Shown: positions 11,331 through 23,893, counted from the stretch's first letter. The stretch: 42,821 nucleotides of DNA from Welwitschia mirabilis (GCA_051453625.1 JBOZIK010000001.1:72348835-72391655), one strand, 5' to 3'. The notes: a model not told the origin generated them from the letters alone. A program made the numbers and translations.

Positions 11331-12110
11331 TTTTCTTTTTACAAAATTTTGTTGTTCATCCCCTCAAGTTAAATATTTTCATACTCCTAAATGCTTGAAA
11401 ATAAAAAAAACATGAGAAAGAATGATAAATATAAAATTTTTGTATGATGTTGTTTCACCATAATGATAAAATAACTTAGGCATGAGAAAGTAAAATGCAC
11501 AATTAAAAGTAAAATTACATACCTATTTCCTACTTTAAATAGGTAAAATTTTATTCCTATGAATACATTTAATTCACACGTTTGAAGAGACTAATATTTT
11601 TTCATTAGAAAATTATTAGAAACTAAATTATTCCATTAGGTGTTGATGTGAAAAAATCAATGACATGATGGCAAAGAGAATAGTAAGAAAATTAGTTGAT
11701 GTGAAATGGATACTGTGGAGGCTGACATGGGCTAGGTAATATGGAAAGAAGCTATTGGTTGATTTTTAATGAGATTATCAAGAATGAAAAAGGGATCATT
11801 GAGTTTGGTTTTAAGTGAGAGGTTGAAGAAATAGAACATCATATTTAAGTGATTACCACTCTCTACAATAAAAGGATTTGAAAAGTATTATTAAAAAATC
11901 TTAAGTTCTTGACAAGGGGTTGTTAAAGACTCAATCAAAACTTCTCAATGGAGTCCTTTAAATCCTAGCCACTTAAATATAATTAAGTGAAATAAAATAA
12001 AGGAGCATGGTAAAGATGATATAGTGAAAAGTTGATAGGATCTTCAAGAAAAGAATCACACTCTTTAGTAACATGTTTATATTTAAATAGAAATAAGTTG
12101 AATTGAAATT

Positions 12111-12410
12111 ACTTTGAGTTGATATTAGTTAACTCTCTTAGCTTGCATCACAATGTCTTGGATTAAAATATGACTTACAGATTCAATTGTGAGCTAGTAT
12201 TAGTTAATCTTCTAAACTTGCATAATAATGGATTGACTTGAAATCTTACTCAAAGCTTCAACTTTGAGTTAGTATTAGTCAACTAAGTGATATTGTTTTA
12301 TGTAGGCTTAAGTAACATATAATATAGAAAGATAAATTTTTACATCTATTAAATTGGCTTAGAATATTACTTAAATTTTTAACTTTAAGTTAGTTTTAGT
12401 TAATTAGATA
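12111..12410. repeat. Imperfect ~75-bp tandem repeat, four units
   Basis: Variants of actttgagttagtattagtt begin at 12111, 12187, 12261 and 12382. Spacing is about 75 bp for the first three; a longer spacer precedes the fourth. Between them, phrases like agcttgcatcacaatg and aacttgcataataatg also repeat. No coding role is seen. Confidence 0.7.
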
Positions 12411-12615
12411 AATCTATTCTAGAATTTTAGCTCATGATAATGTTCTATTAAAGGAATAATATAGGTAACATTCATCTTCTTATTTTTCTTTACAAATATT
12501 TTCTTTTTCTATATGCCATTAATCATGCTTTCATAAAATTATCTGAAGGCTTTTATTAATTTAAAAGATTTTAGAATTTTAATTAATCAATGGCAATCGA
12601 TGACAATAAAAAAAA

Positions 12616-15600
12616 TCCAGTGAATCCCTACAAAGGCTTGCAACTCAGGGAAAAACTAAGCTAATCATAAATTGAGATATAAAGTTTCAACTTTAGGTTG
12701 AAACTTGATTAGTTTGAAATTCCATGATTTCTATCTTGACATAAATATCATTGTTGTACACTTAGTATATTTTAAATGTTGGACAGAATAGGTATGTAAT
12801 TACTTTAGAATTCTTTACTTCATTACTAAACATGGGTACACTAAGTATCTCAAGATAAATCACACTTATCAACCACATTAAGCAATATGTATGATATAAT
12901 TTCATTCTTTCATGCTAATCTTTCATCATTTTTCATACTGAGTTTTAGAGTTCTTCTACCTAGTCCTATTTAATCTTACTATTCCTTCCTATTCAATTCT
13001 TATGGAATTTTCTTTCCCTTACTTTTCCATTATTGCTTTAGGTGTTAAAAAGATGAAGCATTTTCTTTTTAACTTAGGTTCTAATAAATTAATATGTGTA
13101 TTAGAAGTGTAGAATCCTAATCACCTCAAATTACTATTAGTCTAAAAATGAAGTGCAATACTTATTGTATTCTAGTTATGAACCAACTACCAAGGTCTTA
13201 CATACATTAGATACCTTCATTATCAAAGCTAGTAGAGAACACTTTGAGAATGATGTCATTCATCCAAGTTTTAATCTTATGATTCATCATTTAGTGGGTG
13301 AGTATCTAAGAGTTAGGATAGAAGAATTATGTTAGCAATTTAATTAATGAGACTAATATTACAATGTTTTCTTAGGTAAACTAGCTAGATGAATGCAACT
13401 ATTAAGAAAGAGAATTAATTAGCTTTAAGGCACAAATTCTATACTTAGTCTAGATGAACTAAGATTTGATAAGAAGAATATATAGAAAACAATAACAAAT
13501 GCAAATCCTTCTAAGAGTTTTTGGTAAGCTTACCCTAAAGAAATAAGTATGGTATTAGAATATTTAAGTGAAATTTACCTACAGCCCTAAATGAGAGTTA
13601 TTTAGAGTTATCTAAAATCATATGATTCAACAGAAACAACACGTTCTTTGGCTATTTCAAGAATTAAGTTGCTTTAGCAAAGTGATCTATTCCTTAGCTT
13701 TAAGTAGTTTGAACAAGGCCTTTGTTATGTTTCTAAGTAATGATGTAATAAATTCCTTTATCTAATAAAGTTTCTATTTGTTATTTTTTTAAATAAATTT
13801 ATCTTATTGCTATTTTTATTTTCTTATGGTTATATCAATTTCATTAAAGAAAATTCATACTAAACAACTTATAAAATTATTAAGATAATTTGAAATGACT
13901 CTAAAACTATGAATCTTTACTTTTTGCTAAAATAGAATTTAATTATCATGCATAATATTGAATTGAAGACCTTTTGACTAAAATTCGATCACATACTAGA
14001 ATAAAATTCTTTTTTCTTATATATAAGTTATCATATATAGTTGTGGTCTTGGTAACTAGATGTATTTCAGATGACTCATACGGCATAACTATTTCTTAAT
14101 TTTTGTTGTCACAACTTAAAAAAAAATTTCAATCATAATAAGAAGAGTCATCCACTATTAGAAGAGTAAGGACTCACAAGATTTTTAAAATGAGGACTAG
14201 TTAGGATATCGTAAGAATAAGATCAATGCCATACACTAGAAAGTAAAATAAATGGAAAGTACTAAAATCTAAATGTAAGATAATAAAACTTATATATGCT
14301 CCACTATAGCTAATATGCCATTATCCTTGGAAATAACAACAAAAATATTTCTTTTGGTGAAAATATGGCTATGATTATATCCTATTATTGATATATGGTA
14401 ACATAAGATCACTTTAGAAATACAAATATTATGAAGCCATAGCCAAAGTTTTACAAGTAAAATAGTAGGATGTTCATTTATAATGTAGACCTACTTTCTT
14501 AGGGATAAATGTAATAGAAAATTAGTAAAACAATGCAAGACTATTCTAGCAAATGTTCAAAGCAAGATTTAAGTTAAAAGTGCAAGTGGAAAAAAAAAGT
14601 TTTTAAAATTCTTAATAAGATCTTAGGAATGGATCATAGCATCTAATACAAAAATAAATATTTTAATGATTTGAGAGACTTCCATAAATGATATATTATA
14701 GTGTTTCACATAAAGTCCTAGTTAAGCCAAGTTTCAACAAAGCTCAAATTATGTTGACATTATTTCATTCACAACATAAGTAAAGGTGAGATCATCATAT
14801 CACTCTAGTTCATTATAGCCTATTCATAAGCATGAAAAGTAGCAAACTTATCCTAAAGGTCATTAAATAAAACTAAACTATGAAACTAGAATATGAACAA
14901 AAATGGTTAACTTGATAACTATGACAAACTTGACAATATATAGCTTTACTTAAAGCATTAAATATTTGAAAATAATCATAACATGAAATGAAGAAATGAA
15001 ACTAATAATATTTATTATAAAAATGGAATAGAGTAGTACATCAAAGAAGGAAAATTCAAGCTCAAATGTAAAACATCATGGTAGCCTTAAGGCTAGTTTA
15101 TTCTCAAAAAGGAGAAAAATTAAAAAGTAGATATTCTAGATGACTTCTTCAACTCCAAAGCTTCTTCACTTCTCCAATGTATAATCTCATAGAATGAGAT
15201 TATTAGAAAGTAAGACACAAGGACATTTTTATGGTGAAAATTGGGGTTATAATGGTTGGGGATTTATCATTTTATATTTGATGGGGTGGTTGGAATTTGT
15301 TTCTTTTAGTGTTTATCATTTTCTACAAAAATATTTAGATTTTGTAACTAACTTTCTCAAATTATCATGATGATTCTAACATACATGTTGTAGAGCCAAA
15401 CACAATTACCAATCTATGAAACTAAAATATGTTACAAGTTCCATGTTTTAATGATTAAAATAGTGAAATTAATATCTCAACCATGGTCAAATGGCCTAAA
15501 ATACTTAAAGTAAAATATAATTTTTACATGTTAATATTAGTTCATATTTACTCTTATTAATCAAAATCTTTCTCAAATAAACTCAAAACATGTTTGAGAA

Positions 15601-18600
15601 TGATGTTAAATATGATTAATATGTTCTTGTAATGGTGATTTATGGATAAATCATATACTTAAAAAAATCATAATATGTTGCATCTTCTTATTACCTATTA
15701 ATGTTAAATTAAATTATGAGTAAAGTTAACTAATGAAGTGAATTTTTCATTACATGAAATTTGTATTCCCCAAAGTCTAACATACAAATTAAGTGAAGGT
15801 TTATTAAAATAAAAATGGATCATACATATAAATTTGTAAACACTTTAATAGGTAGAAAACTAGATATTTTTGAGTAGGTAACTAGGCAATGTAGTAGATG
15901 AATAAACAAAGAATAGTACCTACTTGACCATCTTATGATCAAAATAATATTTCTTGTTTTTAGGTTAACTAACTATAAACTAAGATTAATAACTCAAGAG
16001 ATTGAATGATTTTTGATAGAGTGTTAGTAGGTAATAAATTAATTATTAAAAAATAAAGAATATACATGACCTTAACAAACATATAATGATCATTTTTCTA
16101 ACTATTATGAGTTACCACAATTATTTTACATTGAATGATTAATTATAGTCATCTAATGATTATGTTTAATATTCATAAATATGATTTCTATATGATCAAA
16201 TCACTATTGTAAACCAACTAATTTTGTATTCTCTTACTTTCTATCTTATAATATTAAAATGTATAACACATTATGTTTATATTCTTTATTATTTTGTAGC
16301 CCTTATTTTTCCTTCATCACTTTATTACATCATTTTGCTTCCTCATAGTCATAAGTACATGAAAGAATTTCATGATAAAGATACATTGGTATACATAAGA
16401 ATATATTTGTAAAATTATACACAATTATTTTGATTTCAAAATAAAGAGAAAAAGAAGGAAAGATAAAGAGGAGAAGTATTAAGAAAAAGAATAGGTTATA
16501 GTATTATCATAACATAAAAAAGATCTGTCTAATGACTTGTAGATATAGGTAGAAAACATCAATGTATACTTAAACTATTTACACTCTAGTAATGCATTTA
16601 TTTCCTTTATATGATACGTTTTTCCATATGACTTCTAAAATCTTATATTATAGTATTTTGCATTGCCCTTTTGCAATTCACTATCAAAAGCTAAACTTTA
16701 TAACTTTAGTAAACTCTAATGTTATCAAGCTATCATATGAGGATATTATTGTTAGAAATTCTAGAGAGCACGTGTTAAAAGAGAATAACCTAGTTGTTCT
16801 ACTATTCTCTAGATTAATATGAAAAGTTTTCATTTTACTAGCTAATTTAAAATTCTTAAGATCTAATTTACTTATCATTGAAAATGTAGAGAAATATATA
16901 ATTAGATCTTTGATTAGTTTCATTCATTGTTATACTCCCTTTTATAAATTATGATTATTAGTCATACTAGCATGATGTATGACTATTTAATAAATTTATC
17001 TAATTTTTATATCACACCTATAATTATGTTGAACAATCATGTATTATTTCTAGATTCTTCTTATTAATATTTATTTTTCTAACTATTTTTTCATTAGTTT
17101 TTTAAACTAATTAGTCATCATAAAGCTAGTAAATATTAGGAAGGAAATGAATCATAACTTCTTTAAGTAGTTTAATCTAAGCCTTCTTGTAGATTAAATG
17201 TGAATACTACAAGTTTGTAAGATGAGGATAATTATTCCTAATAGCTTATTAAAACTATTAACTAATAGAGTTTCATATCATGTCATTGTGGATTTTAGTC
17301 TAGATAATACTTAAGAGTAGAAAGACACCTTCATTTGTGATGAATAGAAGGTTCAAATCTAAAATTAAAAATAGAATGATCCTATGTAAAATAAATGTAG
17401 GTTACATTAATAATAAGCCCTTGTTACATTTTCCATCTTAGATCACCTACTAGTAGTTATCATGAAGTATCTTGAGATAATACACATTCATTACTTAGAA
17501 TAGAATTTAATTCTACTCCTATTAAATTATATAGAACCTAAAAGTATCATTTATCATCAAGATTAGTATGTATTCATTAGCATCAGCTATTTATATTCCC
17601 ATAAAAACATTTAAAACTTATGAGATTATTTAAATTATGAAAAATTATAAAACCGTTAATAATATTAAGAGAATTAAATAAAATTATAAGACTAAAAATA
17701 ATGTAGAAATCATAAATTAAGAGAATACCCATTTGAAAAATCTTACATAGGTTACATTTTACCTCAATTTATTAAGAAGACATGACAAAGTTTTGAGAGT
17801 ATATTTGTTCTTTCAAAACATTGCGTAAATTTTTGTATGATTATGTATATAAATAAAATAGATGGGGTTTTCTATTCTTTACCCCTCTTAAAATATCTTT
17901 TAAAATAAAATAAGAATAAGTAAAAAGAATGAAGAAGGTGCATATATAATGTTCCTATCACTTTTTGACAAATTGCAATATGGCCTGTATATATGAACCT
18001 CATACATGCATAATATTTAAGCTATTTTATGCATCTCCTTAGTGTGCATTAGTACAAATTATTAATTATTATTATTCATGAATATTTTTTAATTTTAAAT
18101 GTTTCCACAAGTCTTACTATTTTATGAATGAATTTCAAATTCCAACTTACAAATAAGATAGAATGATACATAATTTTAAAAAGATTATTTCATTCTGTAA
18201 TGAGGGCCATCATAGTATAGGAAAAATCCTATGATAACTATTTAACATTACCATTCTACAAAAACTTTTCCCCTAATATTTATTAGAATTNNNNNNNNNN
18301 ATCATGAAAATGGTAATCTTATGAGACCATGTTACTTTAAATAATAATTTTAGCCTTGTATTCAAAAAATTTTAACAAATTTGTTTTCTTTTTTTATAAT
18401 CCTATTAATTAGTGTTAGAATTAAATCAGATATTTAATGGTTTTCTATGCCTTAAAAAAATTTATCATAAAACACCAAGTGATGATGAAAGATAAATTTT
18501 AATTATTACTTAGTAATAAATAATAATAGATATCCTACGTGATGATGATAAAAGGTAAAAAGATAAGCATTTTATATAATAGAAAATAAATAGATAGGAA

Positions 18601-18690
18601 TTTTAAGTGATAGAAGATAAAGAATTAATCAAATAATAGAAGAAAAAGAGAGAATCATTTTAGATAAAAGAAAATGAAAAGATATCATTT
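12616..18690. other. Long AT-rich intergenic stretch; 10-N gap at 18291-18300
   Basis: About 6 kb with no recognised gene. The 60-residue frame at 13153-13335 is more balanced in composition than its surroundings but has no family signal. Frames at 16224-16412 and 16592-16822 are AT-driven. From 18480 to 18720 the plus strand is purine-rich, with loose repeats of the type gatagaagataa. Ten N at 18291-18300 are a small assembly join. Confidence 0.5.
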
Positions 18691-18698
18691 CAAATTAT

Positions 18699-19004
18699 TG
18701 TTAGAAAATAATAGAAGACCAAGAGATAGATACTATGAAAAAAAAGACAATAAATTAACATTTAAATTATATTTCAAATTAAATATTATTTCCAATATTT
18801 CCTATCCAAATTTACTTTAATGCTAATCTCATTTGTAATTTTTCTATTATACTCATAAACATGATTATAAATAGAACCCCTTTCTAATAGAAAGAATTCA
18901 ATCAAATTTTTTATTCACTTAGAAAACTCACTTTAACTCTACTTGTAATTCCAAAATAAAATTTAATTTCTATTTTGATTATTATTTAATTTTATTTTCT
19001 AACA
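18699..19004 (+). repeat. Probable solo LTR (306 bp)
   Basis: The segment starts TGTTAGAAAATAA and ends TTATTTTCTAACA, a perfect 13-bp terminal inverted repeat of the TG...CA type used by LTR retrotransposons. A TATA box (tataaata, 18866-18873) lies inside on the plus strand, in the expected promoter position. No internal region or second copy is next to it, so it looks like a solo LTR. The flanking five bases (attat and tataa) do not match, so the target duplication is eroded or absent. Confidence 0.65.
18866..18873 (+). promoter_or_regulatory. TATA box in solo LTR
   Basis: tataaata followed by gaacccctttct, a typical plant LTR promoter setting about 165 bp from the LTR start. Confidence 0.5.
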
Positions 19005-19801
19005 TATAATTTATTTCAGGCTTTATTATCAAAATTTTACGAAAATATCTTTGCATTAGTCCTCTATTTATTACAAGATCAATGAAAACATAGCGTTAGT
19101 TTCTAAGAGTGCATGTTAATTTTACTCCATTTCACATTTTCCATTTAGATTTGTATTAACCTTACATAAATATAATTACTTTAATAGCTGAACTGATCTC
19201 AAGTGTAGGTTATTATCTTTCTTTTATTTTATAATATTAGATTCCTTCATGGCTTCAATAAATTAGAAATTTATAAGTAAGTTTATTTTATTCTTGAATC
19301 CATTATTAATAGGATCATAGTTATTAGCTTTATAAAATTAATGTCATTCGTATTTTTTTCTAATGCATATGAATGTTAAATTTAAATGTTTCTTATTGCT
19401 TTTATTTTTCATAATGATATTTTAATTTAGTTATATTATTCTATTCATGAGTTTAAAAAAGAAATTAATTACATGTGAATAACTCAATGTTGGTTTTTAT
19501 TATTTCAAAACCACATCTAAATTCTCCCATGGAATATGACAAATAGATCATGATTAGCTTATGCAATTTATCATTTTTTATCATAATATGTTTCTTTATT
19601 ATTTTTGCTTTAATTTGTAATTATGTTATGACCCAAATTGGTCATATTTAACATCATGTTTAAAGTGTGTTTTCAAGTCCTTTTTATAGTTTTAAAACTC
19701 AAATTAACTATTTTTAATCTTAAAGATTAAAGGTAAATAATTAATAATAATGAAGATTAAAATGGGGTCATTATAAGGCATTTGAGGAAGAATGCAGTAG
19801 T

Positions 19802-19914
19802 GACATGTGGCAATGACATGTGACAATGACATTTGGTATTGACATGTGATAATAACATGTGGCAATAACATGTGGTAGTGACATGTGATAATGACATGCA
19901 ACAGTGACATGATG
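19802..19914. repeat. 13-bp minisatellite in 5' LTR
   Basis: Eight consecutive 13-bp units of the form RACATGTGRYAAT, plus a partial ninth. Because 13 is not a multiple of three and the unit lacks minus-strand stops, all three minus frames are open here, giving overlapping Cys/His/Ser-rich frames between 19704 and 20004 that are not genes. Confidence 0.9.
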
Positions 19915-20014
19915 ATGAAGTTGAAGACACATGATAATGGCATATCTTGGTAAAGGCATCATAATCCAATGGTCAAGTGTTGGATTCATCATGATAAATT
20001 CCACATAATTAAGG

Positions 20015-20162
20015 AGATATTACATCAATAAGATGTTACATCTAAAACATATCACATTAATAAGATGTTATATCAAGAAGGTATTATATCAAGAAGAGAT
20101 TTCACATAATTATGAATATGTTATATCATGAATATGTTACATCAAAAAGACATTACAAAACT
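20015..20162. repeat. 16-bp minisatellite in 5' LTR
   Basis: About nine units close to agatgttacatcaaga, with one irregular unit. The same unit fills 23600-23832 in the middle LTR. Confidence 0.85.
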
Positions 20163-20850
20163 AATGATATGATTACTATTAATCCGTTAGTACTCCTTGA
20201 TGACCTGAATAGTCAATCCAAACTTCTAACCACCCTATTATATTCCCTTTTTTTCCTTTCTTTTGGCATCAAAGTGCTTCTAACATTAGATCAACATGGA
20301 CAAGGAGATCTATTTGCTTATGAGAAGGACTATCTTAGTATTAGGCTATGTATCCTTTATTAAGTAGTTATTAGTTGTAAGTGGATGTAGTAAAGCGTAT
20401 TTTGTTAAAGATTAATAAAGCATGCTTCTTTTTCTCAAACTATCTCTCTATATTTTTCATACTTTATGTTGACATGAATTTAATACTTTTGTAGGTTAAT
20501 TCTGATTTTTATATAGAGTATGAAGGCCAACTTATCTAATAATAGGTTGGTAAAAATGTTAATTAATTAGAGTTAGATTTGCATCTTCATTTTATTATAT
20601 TTCCATCTTAATTTGCATTCATTCCATTAAATGTCATCATTTGTATTGTTTATTTCCCTTTCCTTAAATATAATAATACAAAGTATTTTCTTCTCTTATT
20701 TCTTTTATTTTAAAAATCAAGTTTTCTTTAACTCGTTCTCTTCTTTAAGTTTATAAACCCAAAGTGACTTATTCTATACCCTGTGTATTTACTTTCCATT
20801 ACTTCAGAATGTTTTGAGATCTAGATCATAAATTAGAGAAGAATACATTT

Positions 20851-20868
20851 TAGCATCATTACCAAATA
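20851..20868 (+). other. Primer-binding site of domain A (tRNA-Asp type)
   Basis: Reads TAGCATCATTACC where the plant tRNA-Asp-primed site is TGGCGCCGTTGCC. All differences in this 13-base core are G-to-A or C-to-T transitions. It lies three bases after the LTR end. Confidence 0.78.
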
Positions 20869-21206
20869 GGCATTCATAATTGCTAGAAAGAAAGTAAGCC
20901 TATATAAGATTAGGTTATATGTTAAGATCAAGGTGATATAATTCCTTGAATATGTTACTTTTTCTTGGGGTTGTACATTAGCCTCAAGTTTTAAGTTTCT
21001 AAGATTTTCTTACTTACTCTTTTCATAAGTGTAATATAGTTTTTCAATTTTATTTCTTATAAGTTTTCTTTTTAATTAATTAGATTTATTTTTTTAGTTA
21101 TTAGATTTAATAATTAATCTACTCCTAATTTTTTTAACTGATCTTAAGTTATTTTTAGTAATATTCATCTATATTATAATTTTTTCTATTGCTAATATTT
21201 TGTATT

Positions 21207-22290
21207 ATGAAAGAAAAGAAAAAAACTTTACATGAGATTTTTATAGAAAGAAAAAATAATACCCCATTAAATAATGATGTTTCAATGGAGAAAATAAGAT
21301 CCATAAATGAAGTGCTTGAAAAACGAGGAAGGAATTTGTAGTTATAAAATGAATCCATAGATGACAAGAAATCTTTAGATGAAATTTTTCCTCAAAGAAT
21401 AAAAAGTATACCTATTCATAAAATTGTGGCTAAACGAGAAAGGGACTTATCTTTAAAAGTTGTAGAAACTGATAATTAAGTCCCTTCCTCTTTGTAATTA
21501 TTTTAGTTTTCCCCTATTCGTTCTTTTTAACCTTCTTTAATAATGATGATGATCCTTAATGTTTTAGAATTTCTTCCTCCTTTAGAAAAGTAGTTTATAA
21601 TTGTTTTGGAAAACCCTAAACACCTTTCATAGAGAGCTATGAAAAAGATGTATATTTCTTATAACAATCTCTTTACCAATATGTATAACAAAGTAAAATA
21701 CACAATAAGAATATGTAGAGTTTAGTGGAAGTTATTAAATAAATCTATGAAAGAGAACAACATTCTCAAGCTTACCTCACTATCTACTACATTCCACCTT
21801 AAGAGTGTAAAAGAAAATATCAAAATTTGTAGTAGCAATAATTCGTTTTTGGAAGATGACCAGATAGAAAAAAAAATGATATTTAAAAAAAAAATTCATT
21901 TACCAACCTCTAGAAGAAAAACAAAGTGAGGATAGTAAAGATTAAACTCAACAAATAGATTATAATGATTAGGATAATTAGGATGATATATAAATACTAG
22001 ATCATATTCCTAATCATCGTGTGTTTTTATAATGTAATGGAAAAGAAGTGTCAACCCACGATAAACTATAAAATCTTCAAACACATGATGAAAATGATGA
22101 GTGTATTTTTTTTTATAATTTTATTAAGAAATCCAATAACTTAGAGAATGACAATAATACTTAATAAAACAATGATAAGTATAATGAAGAATATGAAGAT
22201 ATAGTTGAAGATAATGATGAAAAAATTGAAGAAATAATTCACGAAAGTCATGAAATGAAGATGAATAATGAAGAACCCATGGAGATGTAG
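21207..22290 (+). pseudogene. Unrecognised coding remnant, N-terminal part (domain A only)
   Basis: From an ATG at 21207 the plus strand gives a Lys/Glu-rich frame (KKTLHEIFIERKNN, SINEVLEKRGRN, IPIHKIVAKRERDL) interrupted by a few stops. It is followed by another stretch with AMKKMYISYNNLFTNMYNKV and a 60-residue open frame at 21747-21929. The part at 22140-22290 is acidic and Asp/Asn/Glu-rich (EDIVEDNDEKIEE). Composition is that of a charged, probably coiled or disordered protein. No zinc knuckle, protease, RT or integrase motif is visible. It could be the N-terminal half of an element-specific extra ORF or a gag-like protein. Function unknown. Confidence 0.4.
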
Positions 22291-23400
22291 CTAAACCTAA
22301 TGGAGGGTAGACTTATTTCTTCTAATGCAATAACCCAACCTAAAGAGTCTACTTATGTTTCTCCATCACTTGCATTTCTACTTTCATGTTAAATTTCAAA
22401 TAACATCCTTTCTTCTACTACAATTCCTACATTACCTTTTGATCTTAATAATGTTTTTCCATCTTATTTATTTAAACATTTACATGAATTCCAAAACCAC
22501 ATCTATTTTCTTGTTTCCAATGGAATCCATAACTTTGAGGAGTCAAATATTTTTAAATGTCTTCCTCTTAACACTTTATGTAATATTCAAAGTAATATCC
22601 TTCCCTCTCCTCTCCTCTCCTACCAAGTTCACTTTATGGTATGTCTTTAATAAAAAATCTTTTCAAAGATATTACTTGGGATATCTTAAAATTATAAATT
22701 AGAATAAGAATTATCATATTAATGATAATTCATGATTAGAGTTTATTCTCAAAAAACTTATTAATTATGTAAAACCTATCCTAATTAATTATTCTAAGAG
22801 GATTCCTCAAAATTCTTAGAGTATTAATAATAACATTGATGTATTTTACTTTCAATATTAATCTTTAAATGAAATCTAAGTTTTGAATATTTTTCACCAT
22901 GAGTTTAATAACATATTTTTTAATGAAATACATGAATTCTTTATCTCTTATACTGCTAATGAATTTTATAAATTTAAAGTATTATTTAGTCATATTGTTT
23001 ATTACCAATTAATTCCTCTAAAACTTCATGCATATCCTTTATAATTTCTCGGTTGGTTTTCATATTGTTTAATCCTTATTTTTTTGAAAAAGAGTATAAT
23101 GCAATAACTATGTTTGAATATCTATGTTTTTAGAATAGGGATAAATCCAAAGTAAAGAAACTACATTTTACTTTTAGTAATTGATTTCATTTAGTATGTT
23201 TAAGAATTTCAGGCTTTAGAATTCATGGATAATTAATGGATCTTAATTAATTGAAAGGCATTAAAATTCCTATGAACTCTTATTCTAGAAGACAAAAATA
23301 TGCTTAATTTAGTTGTTCATATTATATGCTTTGTCTCTTTATCAACTTCATGTTTGTTAAGATTGTAAGTTATTAGTACTTTGATAATGTATAAGTATAT
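22250..23400 (+). pseudogene. Region X, copy A: coding-like segment shared with domain B
   Basis: This segment matches 27500-28510 along most of its length, including the phrase aatggagg(g/a)taga near 22300, tctaatgcaataa near 22325 and ttaattgaaaggcatt near 23250. In one plus frame it gives YLFKHLHEFQNHIYFLVSNG and NFEESNIFKCLPLNT. It continues with broken pieces rich in aromatic residues. I recognise no family. Conservation between two diverged element copies suggests it was part of the mobile element. Athila elements are known to carry an extra ORF after pol, which is one possibility. Confidence 0.45.
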
Positions 23401-23460
23401 TTTCATATTTATTGGAGAAAAAAGAAAAGATAAAATAAAAATATGAAAATAAAAATGAAA

Positions 23461-23560
23461 NNNNNNNNNNNNNNNNNNNNNNNNNNNNNNNNNNNNNNNN
23501 NNNNNNNNNNNNNNNNNNNNNNNNNNNNNNNNNNNNNNNNNNNNNNNNNNNNNNNNNNNN
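23461..23560. other. Assembly gap (100 N)
   Basis: Exactly 100 N, the usual marker for a gap of unknown size. If domains A and B are collinear here, about 1.35 kb is missing: the end of domain A and the first ~380 bp of the middle LTR. Confidence 0.95.
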
Positions 23561-23599
23561 ACTATTGGACTCATTATGACAAATTCCATCTAACCAAGT

Positions 23600-23832
23600 A
23601 GATGTTATACCAAAAAGACATTACATTAAGAAGATCTTACACTAAGAAGATGTTTCATTAAGAAGACATGTGGAAGAAGATGATACACCAATAATACATT
23701 ACATCAAAAACAAATGTGGAAAAAGATGTTACACCAAGAAGAAATCACATCAAGAAGACATTATATCAAATGATGCTACATCAAAAAGATATATTGAAGA
23801 AGACATTACATCAAGAAGATGTTACAAAATTA
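23600..23832. repeat. 16-bp minisatellite in middle LTR
   Basis: About fourteen units near agatgttacatcaaga, some irregular, two carrying an inserted acatgtgg-like phrase from the 13-bp family. The plus-strand frame at 23670-23885 is produced by this array and is not a gene. Confidence 0.85.
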
Positions 23833-23893
23833 GTGATATGGTTACTTTTAATCTACTATTACTCCTTAGTGGCCTAAATAGTTAATCCAACCC

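Larger units (their letters stand above)
19625..20847 (+). repeat. Athila-like 5' LTR of domain A (1223 bp)
   Basis: Starts TGTTATGACCCAAATTGG, matching TGTTGCGAGCCAAATTGG at the start of the 3' LTR apart from transitions. Ends ACA at 20847, three bases before the primer-binding site. Contains both minisatellites. Compared with the middle LTR, the TATA box is missing at the homologous place (about 20215-20230). Confidence 0.85.

Noticed and set aside
13153-13335. Isolated 60-codon frame as a host exon
   Set aside because: Composition is plausible but no splice sites, neighbours or family support it.
19704-20004. Cys/His-rich minus-strand proteins that might look metal-binding
   Set aside because: They come from the 13-bp minisatellite, open in all three frames, and lie inside an LTR.
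19802-23832. CRISPR array
   Set aside because: Units are contiguous 13- or 16-bp repeats without spacers, in a plant nuclear LTR.
23670-23885. Lys/Asp-rich plus-strand frame as a small gene
   Set aside because: Produced by the 16-bp repeat units of the middle LTR.
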